Shown in pieces: positions 24,658 through 33,510 of a DNA stretch of 44,131 nucleotides. The translations under genes were made by a program, and so were the position numbers. Numbering within the stretch: the first letter of the stretch is position 1; every line of letters starts with the position of its first letter. Under the pieces are notes generated by a model. That model was given only the letters and a program-made list of their open reading frames with translations, searched no databases and was not told the origin of the DNA. The stretch is from Treponema sp. UBA6367 (lineage in GTDB: Bacteria > Spirochaetota > Spirochaetia > Treponematales > Treponemataceae), in the NCBI GenBank assembly GCA_002437725.1, contig DJRF01000013.1:141633-185763 (forward strand), in the 5' to 3' direction.

Positions 24658-25017
24658 ATGGAAACAGATTTTAAAACAGGATTTTTTAAACGCAAAGAAC
24701 ACATTAAAAATCCTGTAGATTTTAAGAAACTGTTTAAAAACGGAAAAAGGGCAAGTGTTTCGGGTGCAAAAATTTTCTATTTGGAAAATGGCTCTGAAAT
24801 AAATAGAGTTGGTTTTCCTTTGCCACACGGATACGGTAACGCTGTGCAGAGGAACTTGTCAAAACGTTACAGCCGTGAAGTCTATCGTTTATTAAAAGCA
24901 CATCTGAACATAGGATATGATATTCTTTTATTAGTTTATCCTAAAAATGACTCGTTCCACACGCGATGTGTTCAATTTCGTACATTGTTTAAAAAGGCAG
25001 GATTAATTAAAGAATGA
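24658..25017 (+). CDS. rnpA: Ribonuclease P protein component
   Basis: 119 residues. RnpA helps the RNase P RNA bind and cleave pre-tRNA 5' leaders. RKEHIKNPVDFKKLFKNGKR is the usual opening, and the core GNAVQRNLSKRYSREVYR replaces the more common KRNRIKR pattern, so the RNR motif is divergent (RNL instead of RNR). The ATG lies 12 bp after rpmH with AGGG directly adjacent, an unusually tight ribosome site. It overlaps yidD by 4 bp (ATGA). Confidence 0.92.
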   Translation: METDFKTGFFKRKEHIKNPVDFKKLFKNGKRASVSGAKIFYLENGSEINRVGFPLPHGYGNAVQRNLSKRYSREVYRLLKAHLNIGYDILLLVYPKNDSFHTRCVQFRTLFKKAGLIKE

Positions 25018-25235
25018 AAAATTTTATTACAAAATTTTTCTGTTTTATTATCCGATTTTATCAAAAATATATTTCTCCTCTGTTTCCTTCTTGTTGTAGA
25101 TTTACGCCTTCATGCTCTCAATACGCTTTGGAAGCAGTAAAAAAATATGGTCCAGTAAAAGGATTTTTTTTATCTCTAAAAAGAATTTTAAAATGTAATC
25201 CTTACTGCAAAGGCGGATATGATCCAGTTCCTTAA
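25014..25235 (+). CDS. yidD: Membrane protein insertion efficiency factor YidD
   Basis: 73 residues with the full YidD signature: RFYQKYISPLFPSCCRFTPS, then CSQYALEAVKKYG and CNPYCKGGYDPVP. A small protein with a hydrophobic or amphipathic N-terminus that assists YidC-dependent insertion. The start overlaps the rnpA stop in an ATGA, indicating coupling. Confidence 0.95.
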   Translation: MKNFITKFFCFIIRFYQKYISPLFPSCCRFTPSCSQYALEAVKKYGPVKGFFLSLKRILKCNPYCKGGYDPVP

Positions 25236-25346
25236 ATTTTGTGCAAATTGAAGAAATTATGTTTTTAAATTACGTAAAATTGATTTTTTATTAATTTAAT
25301 ATGATTCGGAAAAATTATTTTTAAAATATTTTATTTTGGAGAAAAT

Positions 25347-27086
25347 ATGAATAAAAATACTATTTGGGCAATAGTTCTTTCTTCTGCAGTTGTTATAGTT
25401 AGTATGGCAATTCAGACAAGACTCTTTCCTTCTAACAGAGTGGAAACAGAAAATTTTTCAGAAACTGTTCAATCAGATGATGAAAATACAGTTCAAAAAG
25501 AAGAAAAGAAAATTCTTATAGCTGAAAATGAAACTAATAATTCTTTAAAAGAAGAAAATTTCATTATAAACACTAATAAAGCTGAAATTATTTTTACAAA
25601 CAAAGGTGGAGATATTATCAGCTATAAGTTAAAAGATGAAAAGTTAAAAGATTTTGACACTGGAGAAGGTGTTCAAATGGTTGATAACGTTTCTGAAATA
25701 AATAGAGCTTGTTCTTTATCTTTTGGAGGCATTGAAGAGCCAATTATTAATGACTTTTTTAATTATAAAAAAATTGATGAAAATACAATTTTGTTTACTA
25801 AAAAGTTTAAGTACGAAAACAAAGATGGAACAGAAAGCGAGCTTATATTAGGAAAAAAGTATACTTTCAGTCCTGATGAGTATATGTTCAAATTAGAAGT
25901 ACTTGTTCATGGAAGTGATTTAAAAAATGTAGTTTATACATTAAGAACTTCCCCTCAAATAGGTCCTCATTTTGATTCAAAACTTAACAGATATGAAAAC
26001 AGACAGTTTGTTTCTTTTAATGGCAGCAAAACTAAAAAAATAATAATAAGTTCTAAAGCAAATCAATTAAAAAACTATGAAAAAGAATATGAATGGAATG
26101 GTATTGCAGGAAAATATTTTATAGAGCTTGTAAGACCTGAAAATCCTTCTTCAATGGATAGCTCTTACTATTCAACTCAGATTACAGCAAACAGTTATGC
26201 AGATGCGCAAGCCATTCTTGTAAGAAAGCCTTTTAGCAAAGAAGATGTAAATGATACTTATTATGTTTACTACGGTCCTAGAAATGAAAAAGAACTTAAA
26301 ATATATAATGTAGAAGAACATAACGATTGGAAAGTTAGTAATTATAAACTTAATTATTCGATGCAGAACAGCAGCTGGCTTGGTTGGCTTGAAACTATCT
26401 TAAAATGGATTCTTGAACTTCTTAATAAGTTTATAAGAAACTGGGGTGTTTCTATTATTGTAATGACAATTCTTATAAAGGCTCTTCTTTTCCCTCTTAC
26501 AAAAAAGCAGAGTCTTTCTACGTTAAAAATGCAGGATATTCAGCCAAAAATGCAGGATATTCAAAAAAAATACGCTGATAATCCTAAAAAACAACAAGAA
26601 GAAATGGCAAAACTTTACAAAACAGCTGGCTACAATCCTATGAGTGGTTGTTTGCCTCTTATTTTACAGTTTTTGCTTTTGTGGGCAATGTACAACCTCT
26701 TTAATAACTATTTTGAATTTAGAGGTGCAAGTTTTATTCCTGGTTGGATTCCTGACCTTTCTGTTGGTGACAGTCTGCACACATTCAGAAAAAACATTCC
26801 ATTTTTTGGAAACCAATTAAGAATACTTCCTTTTATTTATCTTATAGTTCAACTTGTAAGTGGTAAAGTTACGGGAAGCAATGGTGCTGCAACAAGCGCT
26901 CAAACAAAAACTCAGATGAACTTAATGATGTACGGAATGCCAATAATGTTCTTCTTTATATTTTATAATGCGCCATCTGGACTTCTCCTTTATTGGACTG
27001 TAAGTTCTTTGTTCCAGATTTTCCAACAGATTTTCATAAATAATATGATGAAGAAAAAGAGAGCAGAAAAAGCTTTAAAAAAATAG
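25347..27086 (+). CDS. yidC: Membrane protein insertase YidC
   Basis: 579 residues. An N-terminal membrane anchor (WAIVLSSAVVIVSMAIQTRL) is followed by a large periplasmic beta domain (about 60-340). The C-terminal insertase core follows: WGVSIIVMTILIKALLFPLT, the cytoplasmic helical hairpin with KMQDIQPKMQDIQKKY, then further helices ending at a Lys-rich tail. The Gram-negative long form is consistent with a diderm spirochaete. Good Shine-Dalgarno TGGAG. It lies 110 bp after yidD; I see nothing notable in that gap. Confidence 0.96.
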   Translation: MNKNTIWAIVLSSAVVIVSMAIQTRLFPSNRVETENFSETVQSDDENTVQKEEKKILIAENETNNSLKEENFIINTNKAEIIFTNKGGDIISYKLKDEKLKDFDTGEGVQMVDNVSEINRACSLSFGGIEEPIINDFFNYKKIDENTILFTKKFKYENKDGTESELILGKKYTFSPDEYMFKLEVLVHGSDLKNVVYTLRTSPQIGPHFDSKLNRYENRQFVSFNGSKTKKIIISSKANQLKNYEKEYEWNGIAGKYFIELVRPENPSSMDSSYYSTQITANSYADAQAILVRKPFSKEDVNDTYYVYYGPRNEKELKIYNVEEHNDWKVSNYKLNYSMQNSSWLGWLETILKWILELLNKFIRNWGVSIIVMTILIKALLFPLTKKQSLSTLKMQDIQPKMQDIQKKYADNPKKQQEEMAKLYKTAGYNPMSGCLPLILQFLLLWAMYNLFNNYFEFRGASFIPGWIPDLSVGDSLHTFRKNIPFFGNQLRILPFIYLIVQLVSGKVTGSNGAATSAQTKTQMNLMMYGMPIMFFFIFYNAPSGLLLYWTVSSLFQIFQQIFINNMMKKKRAEKALKK

Positions 27087-27107
27087 ATTATTAATAAGAG
27101 GTATAAA

Positions 27108-27797
27108 ATGACTTACGAATTTGAAGGCAAAACAGAAAAAGAAGCAATTGAAATTGCAGCAAGAGAACTTGGTCTTGAAAGAGATCAATTCGATGTAGAA
27201 ATTCTTGAAACTCAGAAAAAGTCGCTTTTTAAAAATGGATATGTAAAAATTTGTGTGCATACCATTGATGATACAAAAAAAATTAATTCTTCTTTTGATA
27301 TTTCTGCAAAAAATAAAATAAATCCTATTCCTCAAGATGAATTTGAAGAAAAACTTTTGGATTTTATTAAAAATGTAATTGAAAAAATGAACTATGAAGT
27401 AAAAGTTAGCATAGTTTTTAGAGAAGAAAATAAAATTGGAATAAAACTTGAATCACCAAGTTCTTCTATACTTATTGGAAGAAAAGGAAAAAATCTTGAT
27501 GCGCTTCAGCTACTTGCAAATATTTATGCGGGAAGACTTGGTCATGAAGATGTTCGTGTAATTCTTGATACAGAAAACTACAGAATACGCCGCGAAGAGT
27601 CTTTAGTTCGTTTAGCTTATACAACAGCCGATAAAGTTCAGCAGAGCCACAAATCAATTTTGCTTGAACCTATGAATCCTTTTGAAAGAAGACTTATTCA
27701 TACAACTTTGAACGATATTCCTGATATTGAAACAAAATCAGAAGGCGAAGGTCTTTACAAACAGGTAAGAATAATTTACAAAGGTTTTGGAAGATAA
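27108..27797 (+). CDS. khpB: RNA-binding protein KhpB/Jag
   Basis: 229 residues with three recognisable parts: a Jag-N domain (EFEGKTEKEAIEIAARELG at the start), a KH domain with the loop IGRKGKNLDALQ (123-134), and an R3H domain (NPFERRLIHTTLND, 190-203). KhpB binds many small RNAs and mRNAs with KhpA and affects cell division and envelope synthesis. It follows yidC by 21 bp with an AGAGG ribosome site, the usual operon position. Confidence 0.95.
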   Translation: MTYEFEGKTEKEAIEIAARELGLERDQFDVEILETQKKSLFKNGYVKICVHTIDDTKKINSSFDISAKNKINPIPQDEFEEKLLDFIKNVIEKMNYEVKVSIVFREENKIGIKLESPSSSILIGRKGKNLDALQLLANIYAGRLGHEDVRVILDTENYRIRREESLVRLAYTTADKVQQSHKSILLEPMNPFERRLIHTTLNDIPDIETKSEGEGLYKQVRIIYKGFGR

Positions 27798-27832
27798 TAA
27801 AATTTTAATATTGACTTTTTATGGGAGCAGAA

Positions 27833-28639
27833 ATGAAAAAAATACAAAAGAAGCTAATTATATTTTTTTTAGTCCTTATTACTTTTTCATATTCATTGGC
27901 GGCTCAAGTTGCAAATATTGAAAACCTTTTAAGTGTTGAACATATTGATGAACTAAAAAATAAGGGAACTATACAAGTTATTCACGCACAAGAGGATAAA
28001 AGTTTAACTCTTATACCAAAAAATGGATATGAAGAAAAATTAAAAAGTGAATCAATTTATAAAGAGCCAAAAATGATTCCTTTTGTTGCAGAATTTCTTT
28101 ATCTTATTCCAAAATCTGAATTATTAAAGAATAGTTCAAAAGAAAATATAACTGTAGACGATGTTGCGGTTGTAATGCGTTCCATAAGTAAAATGAAGGG
28201 AATGACATACGTTCACGGTTCAAGAAATAAAGTAGACCTGCTTTATTCTGATGCTTACATGATTGAAAGTCCTGATTCTGATGAACCAATTGCAGATATA
28301 AATCAAGGCAATGCAGATGGTCAAGTTTCTTATTGTTATCAACATGATCATACTTATGGAGATACAAAATACGTTTTGAACTATTATCAAAAAGATTCTG
28401 CTGTTTTAGGAACTTTTGTAAACACTTTGCCATTACAAGCTTTAGGTGTAAAAGCAATTATGCCAAATAACATGAAGATTTGTATAGAAGCTATTGATTG
28501 CGGAGACAGTCTTTTGTTATATCTTTCTACGGATTGCAATGCAAAAAATATCGCAATTGTAAATGTTCGAAAACAGATACAAGATTCTATGATGAGCAGA
28601 ATGAATGCAATTTATAGTTGGTTTTTAAATCAATTCTAA
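27833..28639 (+). CDS. Secreted protein, DUF6675-like
   Basis: 268 residues from the ATG at 27833, which has GGGAG 5 nt upstream; an in-frame ATG at 27821 overlaps that ribosome site. A signal peptide (KKLIIFFLVLITFSYSLAAQ) is followed by a periplasmic or surface domain of about 245 residues. It is rich in Tyr, Asp and Asn, with SISKMKGMTYVHGSRNKVD and YLSTDCNAKNIAIVN. I associate it with a spirochaete-restricted family of unknown function (DUF6675); that assignment is tentative. It follows khpB by 35 bp and precedes the immunophilin by 18 bp, so all may be co-transcribed. Confidence 0.75.
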   Translation: MKKIQKKLIIFFLVLITFSYSLAAQVANIENLLSVEHIDELKNKGTIQVIHAQEDKSLTLIPKNGYEEKLKSESIYKEPKMIPFVAEFLYLIPKSELLKNSSKENITVDDVAVVMRSISKMKGMTYVHGSRNKVDLLYSDAYMIESPDSDEPIADINQGNADGQVSYCYQHDHTYGDTKYVLNYYQKDSAVLGTFVNTLPLQALGVKAIMPNNMKICIEAIDCGDSLLLYLSTDCNAKNIAIVNVRKQIQDSMMSRMNAIYSWFLNQF

Positions 28640-28657
28640 ATATAAGTTGGAGAAAAA

Positions 28658-29695
28658 ATGAGTGTAAAAAAAATATTAACATCAACTCTTTTAGGAGTTT
28701 TTCTTATAATAAATGGAGCTTGCGCTTCAAAAGGAAAAAATATGGAATCTATAAAAAATAAAGATGGTTTATTTGCTGTAATGGAAACTTCAAAGGGTCC
28801 TATCGTTCTTGAATTGTATTATAAAGATGCTCCTTTAACTGTTTGCAATTTTGTTGGACTTGCAGAAGGTACTTTGGATGCAACTTCTGGAAAGAAATTT
28901 TATGATGGATTAAAATTTCACCGAGTTATAAAAGATTTTATGATTCAAGGTGGAGATCCTCGCGGAAACGGAACTGGAGGACCTGGTTACAAGTTTGCTG
29001 ATGAAGAAGTTTCTTATAAATTTGATGAGCCAGGTTATCTTGCAATGGCTAATGCTGGTGCAAATACAAATGGAAGTCAATTTTTTATAACTCACGTTCC
29101 TACTGAATGGCTTAATGGAAAACACACTATATTTGGTCATGTAGTTGATTCAAAAAGTCAAGAAGTTGTAAATGCGGTTGAACAAGGTGATTTAATTAAA
29201 TCTGTTGAAATAATCAGAAACGGTGAAGAAGCGCAGAATTTTAAATGCAGTCAAGCTGATTGGGATAATTTTTCAAAACAAGCTACAGAAAAGGCAGTAG
29301 CTGCAAAAAAAGCAAAGTTTAAGGAAACAATTAATTTAATTGAAAAAAAGTTCCCTAATTTTGAACAAACTGTTGACGGAATTTATTTTAAAATCACAAA
29401 AGAAGGAAAAGGAAATAAAGCTGGAAAAGGAGTAAAAGTTTCTACAGATTATAAAGGATATTTTCTTGATGATACTGTATTCGACCAGTCAAAAGGAAGA
29501 GGACCTCTTGATTTTACAACTGCTATAGGACAAATGATTCCAGGTTTTGACGTTATGGTTCAAGATATGAAAGTTGGCGAAAGCAGAACTTGCGTACTTC
29601 CTCCAGATATGGCTTACGGAGAAAGAGGAATTCCTGGTGCAATTCCAGAAAATTGTTATTTAGTTTTTGATATAACATTAAATTCTGCAAACTAG
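28658..29695 (+). CDS. Lipoprotein peptidyl-prolyl isomerase: cyclophilin-FKBP fusion
   Basis: 345 residues. The lipobox NGAC places the lipidated Cys at 22. A cyclophilin domain (about 38-190) shows FHRVIKDFMIQGGDPRGNGT and NTNGSQFFIT. After a helical linker, an FKBP domain (about 235-343) shows FDQSKGRGPLDF, MIPGFDVMVQDMKVGE and PPDMAYGERG. Both catalytic folds look intact, making this a dual-family immunophilin, a class described from Treponema denticola and Flavobacterium. It probably folds exported proteins at the membrane surface. It has a TGGAG ribosome site. Its TAG stop and the TAG stop of the convergent argA share one CTAG palindrome. Confidence 0.95.
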   Translation: MSVKKILTSTLLGVFLIINGACASKGKNMESIKNKDGLFAVMETSKGPIVLELYYKDAPLTVCNFVGLAEGTLDATSGKKFYDGLKFHRVIKDFMIQGGDPRGNGTGGPGYKFADEEVSYKFDEPGYLAMANAGANTNGSQFFITHVPTEWLNGKHTIFGHVVDSKSQEVVNAVEQGDLIKSVEIIRNGEEAQNFKCSQADWDNFSKQATEKAVAAKKAKFKETINLIEKKFPNFEQTVDGIYFKITKEGKGNKAGKGVKVSTDYKGYFLDDTVFDQSKGRGPLDFTTAIGQMIPGFDVMVQDMKVGESRTCVLPPDMAYGERGIPGAIPENCYLVFDITLNSAN

Positions 29696-31029
29696 TTTTC
29701 ATTTAATTTTAATCTTAGGACTTTCGAATTTCTTTTGGAAGTCCAGATTGCTTTTCTTTCTTGCGGAATAGAATCTACTGAATCTGGTTTGAAACCAAGT
29801 TTTTCAAACCAGTCAGAAGTTCGTGTTGTTAGCAGGAAAATATTGAAAAAACCGTTTTTAATAGACTTTTTCATAAGAAATTGAATAAGTTTTGGACCTA
29901 TTCCAAGTTTACTAAAAGATTCATCAACTGCAACCGCATATATTTCTGCTTGTTTTTCAATTGGATAAAAATGAATAGCTGCACAGGCTCTTATGTTGTT
30001 GTCAATTTCGTAAACAATATAATCATTTATATTATTTGAAAGCTCATCTTCTGTTCTAGAAAGAAGAATTTTTTCTTTTACAAAAGGTCTCATCAAGCTT
30101 AGAACGGAAGCTATGTCTTGTTGAACCATGGAACGAATATTTTCATAGTTCGAGCTATAAATCATAGTTCCAGAACCTAGTTCACTAAAAATTTCGCAAG
30201 GAATTGCGCCATCAAACTTTCCGTTTATTATATGGATTCTAGAAACACCTTTTTTACAAGCATTTACAGAAGTCTGCAAGAGTTTTAAAATTTTCTTATG
30301 TTCGCTAAAGGAATTTGAATTAATAAAATGCTCTACTTCTTCAAGATTCATAGCAGGAACTTTTTCTTCTTCAGAAAGTCCTATTTCATTAGGTATTTTA
30401 AAGTACTTTGAGGAAATTTCTTCATCGTTCATTAAAAAAAATAGCTTATCGGCTTTTAAAGCTATGGCAACTTCCTGCGCAAGCGTAATAGAAGATATAT
30501 TATAAGGTTTTCCGGTTGAACTCCAACCTATACAAGGAAATATAGGAATAAATCCGTTTTGTAAAATATTTTTTATAGAATCCGTTTGAAGTTTGTCTAT
30601 TTCGCCAGCAGTTCCAAAGTCGATTCCTTCTATTACTCCTTTTGCACGCGCTCTAACCCAGTTTCCTATTGTTGCCGTTATTTGATTTGCGGCTAAAGAC
30701 GTCATTACAATGTTTGATGTGTCAAATGCTGCCATTTTTATAAGGGGAATAGCTTCTTCGCAAGTTATGCGTATATCGTTTTCGTATTTCCATTGAATTT
30801 TTGAGTTTGAAAGGATTTGGTCAATTCTTTTTCTACAACCAGGGACGATTGCAACTTTTATTCCTGCTTGGTGAAGGAGACTTATATCTCTAATGTGGCT
30901 TGAAAAAAGTGGAGAATATATTATTTCATCGTCAATATATATTACAATTATTGCATTTTTAAACTGTTGAATATATTTTATTACAGAACGAATGTTTTGA
31001 GCCTTTGAAATTAAAATCTGTTCTTGCAT
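29692..31029 (-). CDS. argA: N-acetylglutamate synthase (amino-acid kinase + GNAT domains)
   Basis: 445 residues, close to E. coli ArgA (443). The N-terminal amino-acid-kinase-like domain (HQAGIKVAIVPGCRKRIDQIL) binds arginine in the family. The C-terminal GNAT domain (AEIYAVAVDESFSKLGIGPK, LLTTRTSDWFEKLGF) acetylates glutamate with acetyl-CoA, the first step of arginine synthesis. The end SKVLRLKL matches the family end. It starts 8 bp after queH but has no Shine-Dalgarno. TATAAT (31037-31042) lies 7 nt before the ATG with TTCAAA 17 bp upstream, so a private leaderless transcript inside the pheT-queH operon is possible. Confidence 0.9.
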   Translation of the reverse strand: MQEQILISKAQNIRSVIKYIQQFKNAIIVIYIDDEIIYSPLFSSHIRDISLLHQAGIKVAIVPGCRKRIDQILSNSKIQWKYENDIRITCEEAIPLIKMAAFDTSNIVMTSLAANQITATIGNWVRARAKGVIEGIDFGTAGEIDKLQTDSIKNILQNGFIPIFPCIGWSSTGKPYNISSITLAQEVAIALKADKLFFLMNDEEISSKYFKIPNEIGLSEEEKVPAMNLEEVEHFINSNSFSEHKKILKLLQTSVNACKKGVSRIHIINGKFDGAIPCEIFSELGSGTMIYSSNYENIRSMVQQDIASVLSLMRPFVKEKILLSRTEDELSNNINDYIVYEIDNNIRACAAIHFYPIEKQAEIYAVAVDESFSKLGIGPKLIQFLMKKSIKNGFFNIFLLTTRTSDWFEKLGFKPDSVDSIPQERKAIWTSKRNSKVLRLKLNEN

Positions 31030-31065
31030 AAAAATTATTATACGTTGTTTTTATTATTTTTTGAA
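31030..31065 (-). promoter_or_regulatory. Possible internal leaderless promoter of argA
   Basis: Minus strand TTCAAA (31060-31065), 17-bp spacer, TATAAT (31037-31042), 7 nt, then ATG. The -10 overlaps the queH stop codon region. Confidence 0.45.
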
Positions 31066-31676
31066 TATATGCAGCCGCAATACTGTTGGCGATAAAGGTC
31101 GTATTCCTTTGAAAGTTCTAAGCTTCGTTTGAAGCCTCCTCTTTTTTTAAAGTCAGAAGGAAGCCACTTTGTGTTTTTTACGCAGATTTCTTTTCCAAGT
31201 GTGTTTATTTTTTCTGAATCCTTAAACGGACTTATGCTTAAGGTTGTGCAAAAGTATTCAAAATTATTTTTACAAGCGTAATTGTACGCATTTTTCATGC
31301 GAAACTCATAACAGCGACGGCAACGCTCGCCTTTTTCGGCTTCAAGTGCTAAATGCGGTTCTTGTTTTATTTTTATGGAGTCGTAAAAATCTTGAGGGTT
31401 ATAATTTTGTTCAACGAGTTTGACCTTATTTTGAAGAGCAGGCGGAAAATCTGGCAAAAAATTTTTAAGTTCTGCAAGACGTCTAAGATATTCTTCTTGT
31501 GGATAGATATTTGGATTGTAATAAAAAAGTGTAATTTCAAAAAAAGAAGATAAATATTCTATTACGTAAGAAGAACAAGGAGCACAGCAGGCATGTAAAA
31601 GTAAAGAAGGCCGTTCCGTCTTTACAGACAGAATGACCTTTTCTAGTTCTTTTTGATAGTTGAGTTTTTGACCCAT
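31038..31676 (-). CDS. queH: Epoxyqueuosine reductase QueH
   Basis: 212 residues of the former DUF208 family. QueH reduces epoxyqueuosine to queuosine in tRNA and replaces the unrelated QueG. Conserved cysteines are visible: C30, C31 and C34 in HACCAPC, C119 and C122 in ERCRRC, and C200 and C202 in QYCGC, consistent with iron-sulphur and metal sites. It starts 1 nt after the pheT stop, so translation is coupled. Confidence 0.93.
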   Translation of the reverse strand: MGQKLNYQKELEKVILSVKTERPSLLLHACCAPCSSYVIEYLSSFFEITLFYYNPNIYPQEEYLRRLAELKNFLPDFPPALQNKVKLVEQNYNPQDFYDSIKIKQEPHLALEAEKGERCRRCYEFRMKNAYNYACKNNFEYFCTTLSISPFKDSEKINTLGKEICVKNTKWLPSDFKKRGGFKRSLELSKEYDLYRQQYCGCIYSKNNKNNV

Positions 31677-31677
31677 C

Positions 31678-33432
31678 TTATTTTTTAGATTCTATTTTGG
31701 ATTCTGCTAAAAGAACTTCTTCTAGGTCAAGTTCTCCACCAATAGCTGGAACAGTAATATTCCAATTTTCCAAAACTTGAGGATGAACTTCTCCAAAAAC
31801 ACCAATTTGTTTTCCTTTATAGCAGATAGCTGCTTGTCTTCCGATAATAAAGCGTGAATCAGTAGATTCTTTTACTTCATAAGGCAAGTCCAAAAAATAA
31901 AGCAAAGAAGAAACTTCTGAAGCTGCTGTATTAAAGTTTGAATTAGTGCCAGCTGTTAAAAATCCTAAGCATTGGCGAGTGCGAGTTCCTGTGTTTTCTT
32001 CTTCGCACAAATAGGCAACTTTGCCAATTTCAAATATTTTATGCGGATAAATTGCGTTTGCAGATTTGCTTTCAGCACGTAAAAGAGAAGAAAGAATATC
32101 TGAACGAACAAACTGATAGTTTTCGCTCATAGGATTTGCAATTTCTATTACTTTTGAAGCGTCAATAAGCATATTGTCTATAAAATCTTTTTTAGAGCCG
32201 ACATAGTTAAAAATCATTTCTTGATAGCCAAGTCCTACCATAAGAGTTTTTGCTTTGCGGCTTAAATAGGTTATAGGAAGAAGGCGACCAATTGTAAAGT
32301 CTTTTGGAGTTTCTGGCTTATATGTTTCAAGACAGGTTCCAATCATTACGTCTTCTATAATGTCAACTTCGTGCAAAAAGTCGTTTCTGTAAGGAGCAGG
32401 GCTAAGAGTGTATTCATAATCGTCAGCTTGTTTTTCAGAAACAACAGAACTGCCCATTCTTGTAAGAGCGTCTACAACAGTTTCGTTATCAAAGTTTGTT
32501 CCAAGCAGCTTATTAATATGGCTTAATTTTGCTTTTGTTGTAGGCTGGAAGTAATATGGGGCAACAACATCTTTTCCAAAGCAGGTTTCGTAAGGATGTT
32601 TTACCATAATAGGTTCTATTGAATAACCGCAGTCTGCAAAGTCGCAAGCAACGATATTTGCCGCTAGCATAATGTTTTCCATGTTGTCGCCAGTTATTTC
32701 TACCATAAGACCTTTGTCGCCAACTTGAACAGCACCCAAAGTTGCGCTGTTCGTAATAGGTGCCATTGAAAGAATTTCGCCTTTAGAATCTTGAAGAATT
32801 GGAAATTTCTTAAAATTATTCAAAATCCAGCCAAAATCTTTTCCTTTTGGATGTTCAGAAAGAATTTGTCTGCAAGTCATGGATTGTTCAAATCCAAGGG
32901 GAACAAAACTTACTTTGTCTGGATCTACAGCTTTGTATTCTACAGGAAATTGGATATCTGCGATTCGGTAAACACCCATTGAAAGAGATTTTCGTTTTCT
33001 GCCAAAGTTCCAAGCAAGTTTTTCCTGTGTCTGAATAATATCTTTAAGCATGCAATCGTCAATTGGCTTTCCAGAAATTACAAAGGCAATCATGTAAGGG
33101 CGAATGTCTTTAAGTTCTGGGTCAACATTTACAATTCTGTTTTTATAATCTTTTATGTCGCCTTTTTTTGAAAGAAACTTAAAATAATCAACTGTTTTTC
33201 CGCCTTGATGAATTTTTAGCTGGCGAGCAACTCCGTTTGTAGACCACAAGTCTGGGCGGTTTGTGTCGTTTAGTTCTATTTTTATAACTCTTTCGTTTTC
33301 GGGTTGACTCATGTCAGGCTTTTCATCAAGTTCTGCTTTTGCATAAGTCAATTTTTTTTCGAGAGTATCGTAATCGTATTTTGTTCCCAAAAGACTGAAG
33401 AACAAGTTTTCATTTACTTCTATTTTTGGCAT
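31678..33432 (-). CDS. pheT: Phenylalanine-tRNA ligase beta subunit, archaeal/eukaryotic type
   Basis: 584 residues, against about 800 for the common bacterial PheT. It lacks the N-terminal tRNA-binding and C-terminal anticodon-binding extensions of the bacterial form and opens directly with MPKIEVNENLFFSLLG. ELNDTNRPDLWS and the B3/B4 region (SMGVYRIADI) are typical of the archaeal form, as is the end GVFGEVHPQVLENW. Spirochaetes are known to carry this type, interpreted as an ancient transfer. pheS is not in the window. Promoter TTGAAA-17-TATAAT and an AGAGGA ribosome site precede it. Confidence 0.94.
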   Translation of the reverse strand: MPKIEVNENLFFSLLGTKYDYDTLEKKLTYAKAELDEKPDMSQPENERVIKIELNDTNRPDLWSTNGVARQLKIHQGGKTVDYFKFLSKKGDIKDYKNRIVNVDPELKDIRPYMIAFVISGKPIDDCMLKDIIQTQEKLAWNFGRKRKSLSMGVYRIADIQFPVEYKAVDPDKVSFVPLGFEQSMTCRQILSEHPKGKDFGWILNNFKKFPILQDSKGEILSMAPITNSATLGAVQVGDKGLMVEITGDNMENIMLAANIVACDFADCGYSIEPIMVKHPYETCFGKDVVAPYYFQPTTKAKLSHINKLLGTNFDNETVVDALTRMGSSVVSEKQADDYEYTLSPAPYRNDFLHEVDIIEDVMIGTCLETYKPETPKDFTIGRLLPITYLSRKAKTLMVGLGYQEMIFNYVGSKKDFIDNMLIDASKVIEIANPMSENYQFVRSDILSSLLRAESKSANAIYPHKIFEIGKVAYLCEEENTGTRTRQCLGFLTAGTNSNFNTAASEVSSLLYFLDLPYEVKESTDSRFIIGRQAAICYKGKQIGVFGEVHPQVLENWNITVPAIGGELDLEEVLLAESKIESKK

Positions 33433-33455
33433 TTTTGTCCTCTAATTTATTTTTT

Positions 33456-33484
33456 ATTATATTTCAATAATCACTTTTTTTCAA
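33456..33484 (-). promoter_or_regulatory. pheT promoter
   Basis: Minus strand TTGAAA (33479-33484), 17-bp spacer, TATAAT (33456-33461). The expected start gives a leader of roughly 17 nt containing AGAGGA. Confidence 0.65.
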
Positions 33485-33510
33485 TTAAATGCACATCTTG
33501 TTCGTTTGTT

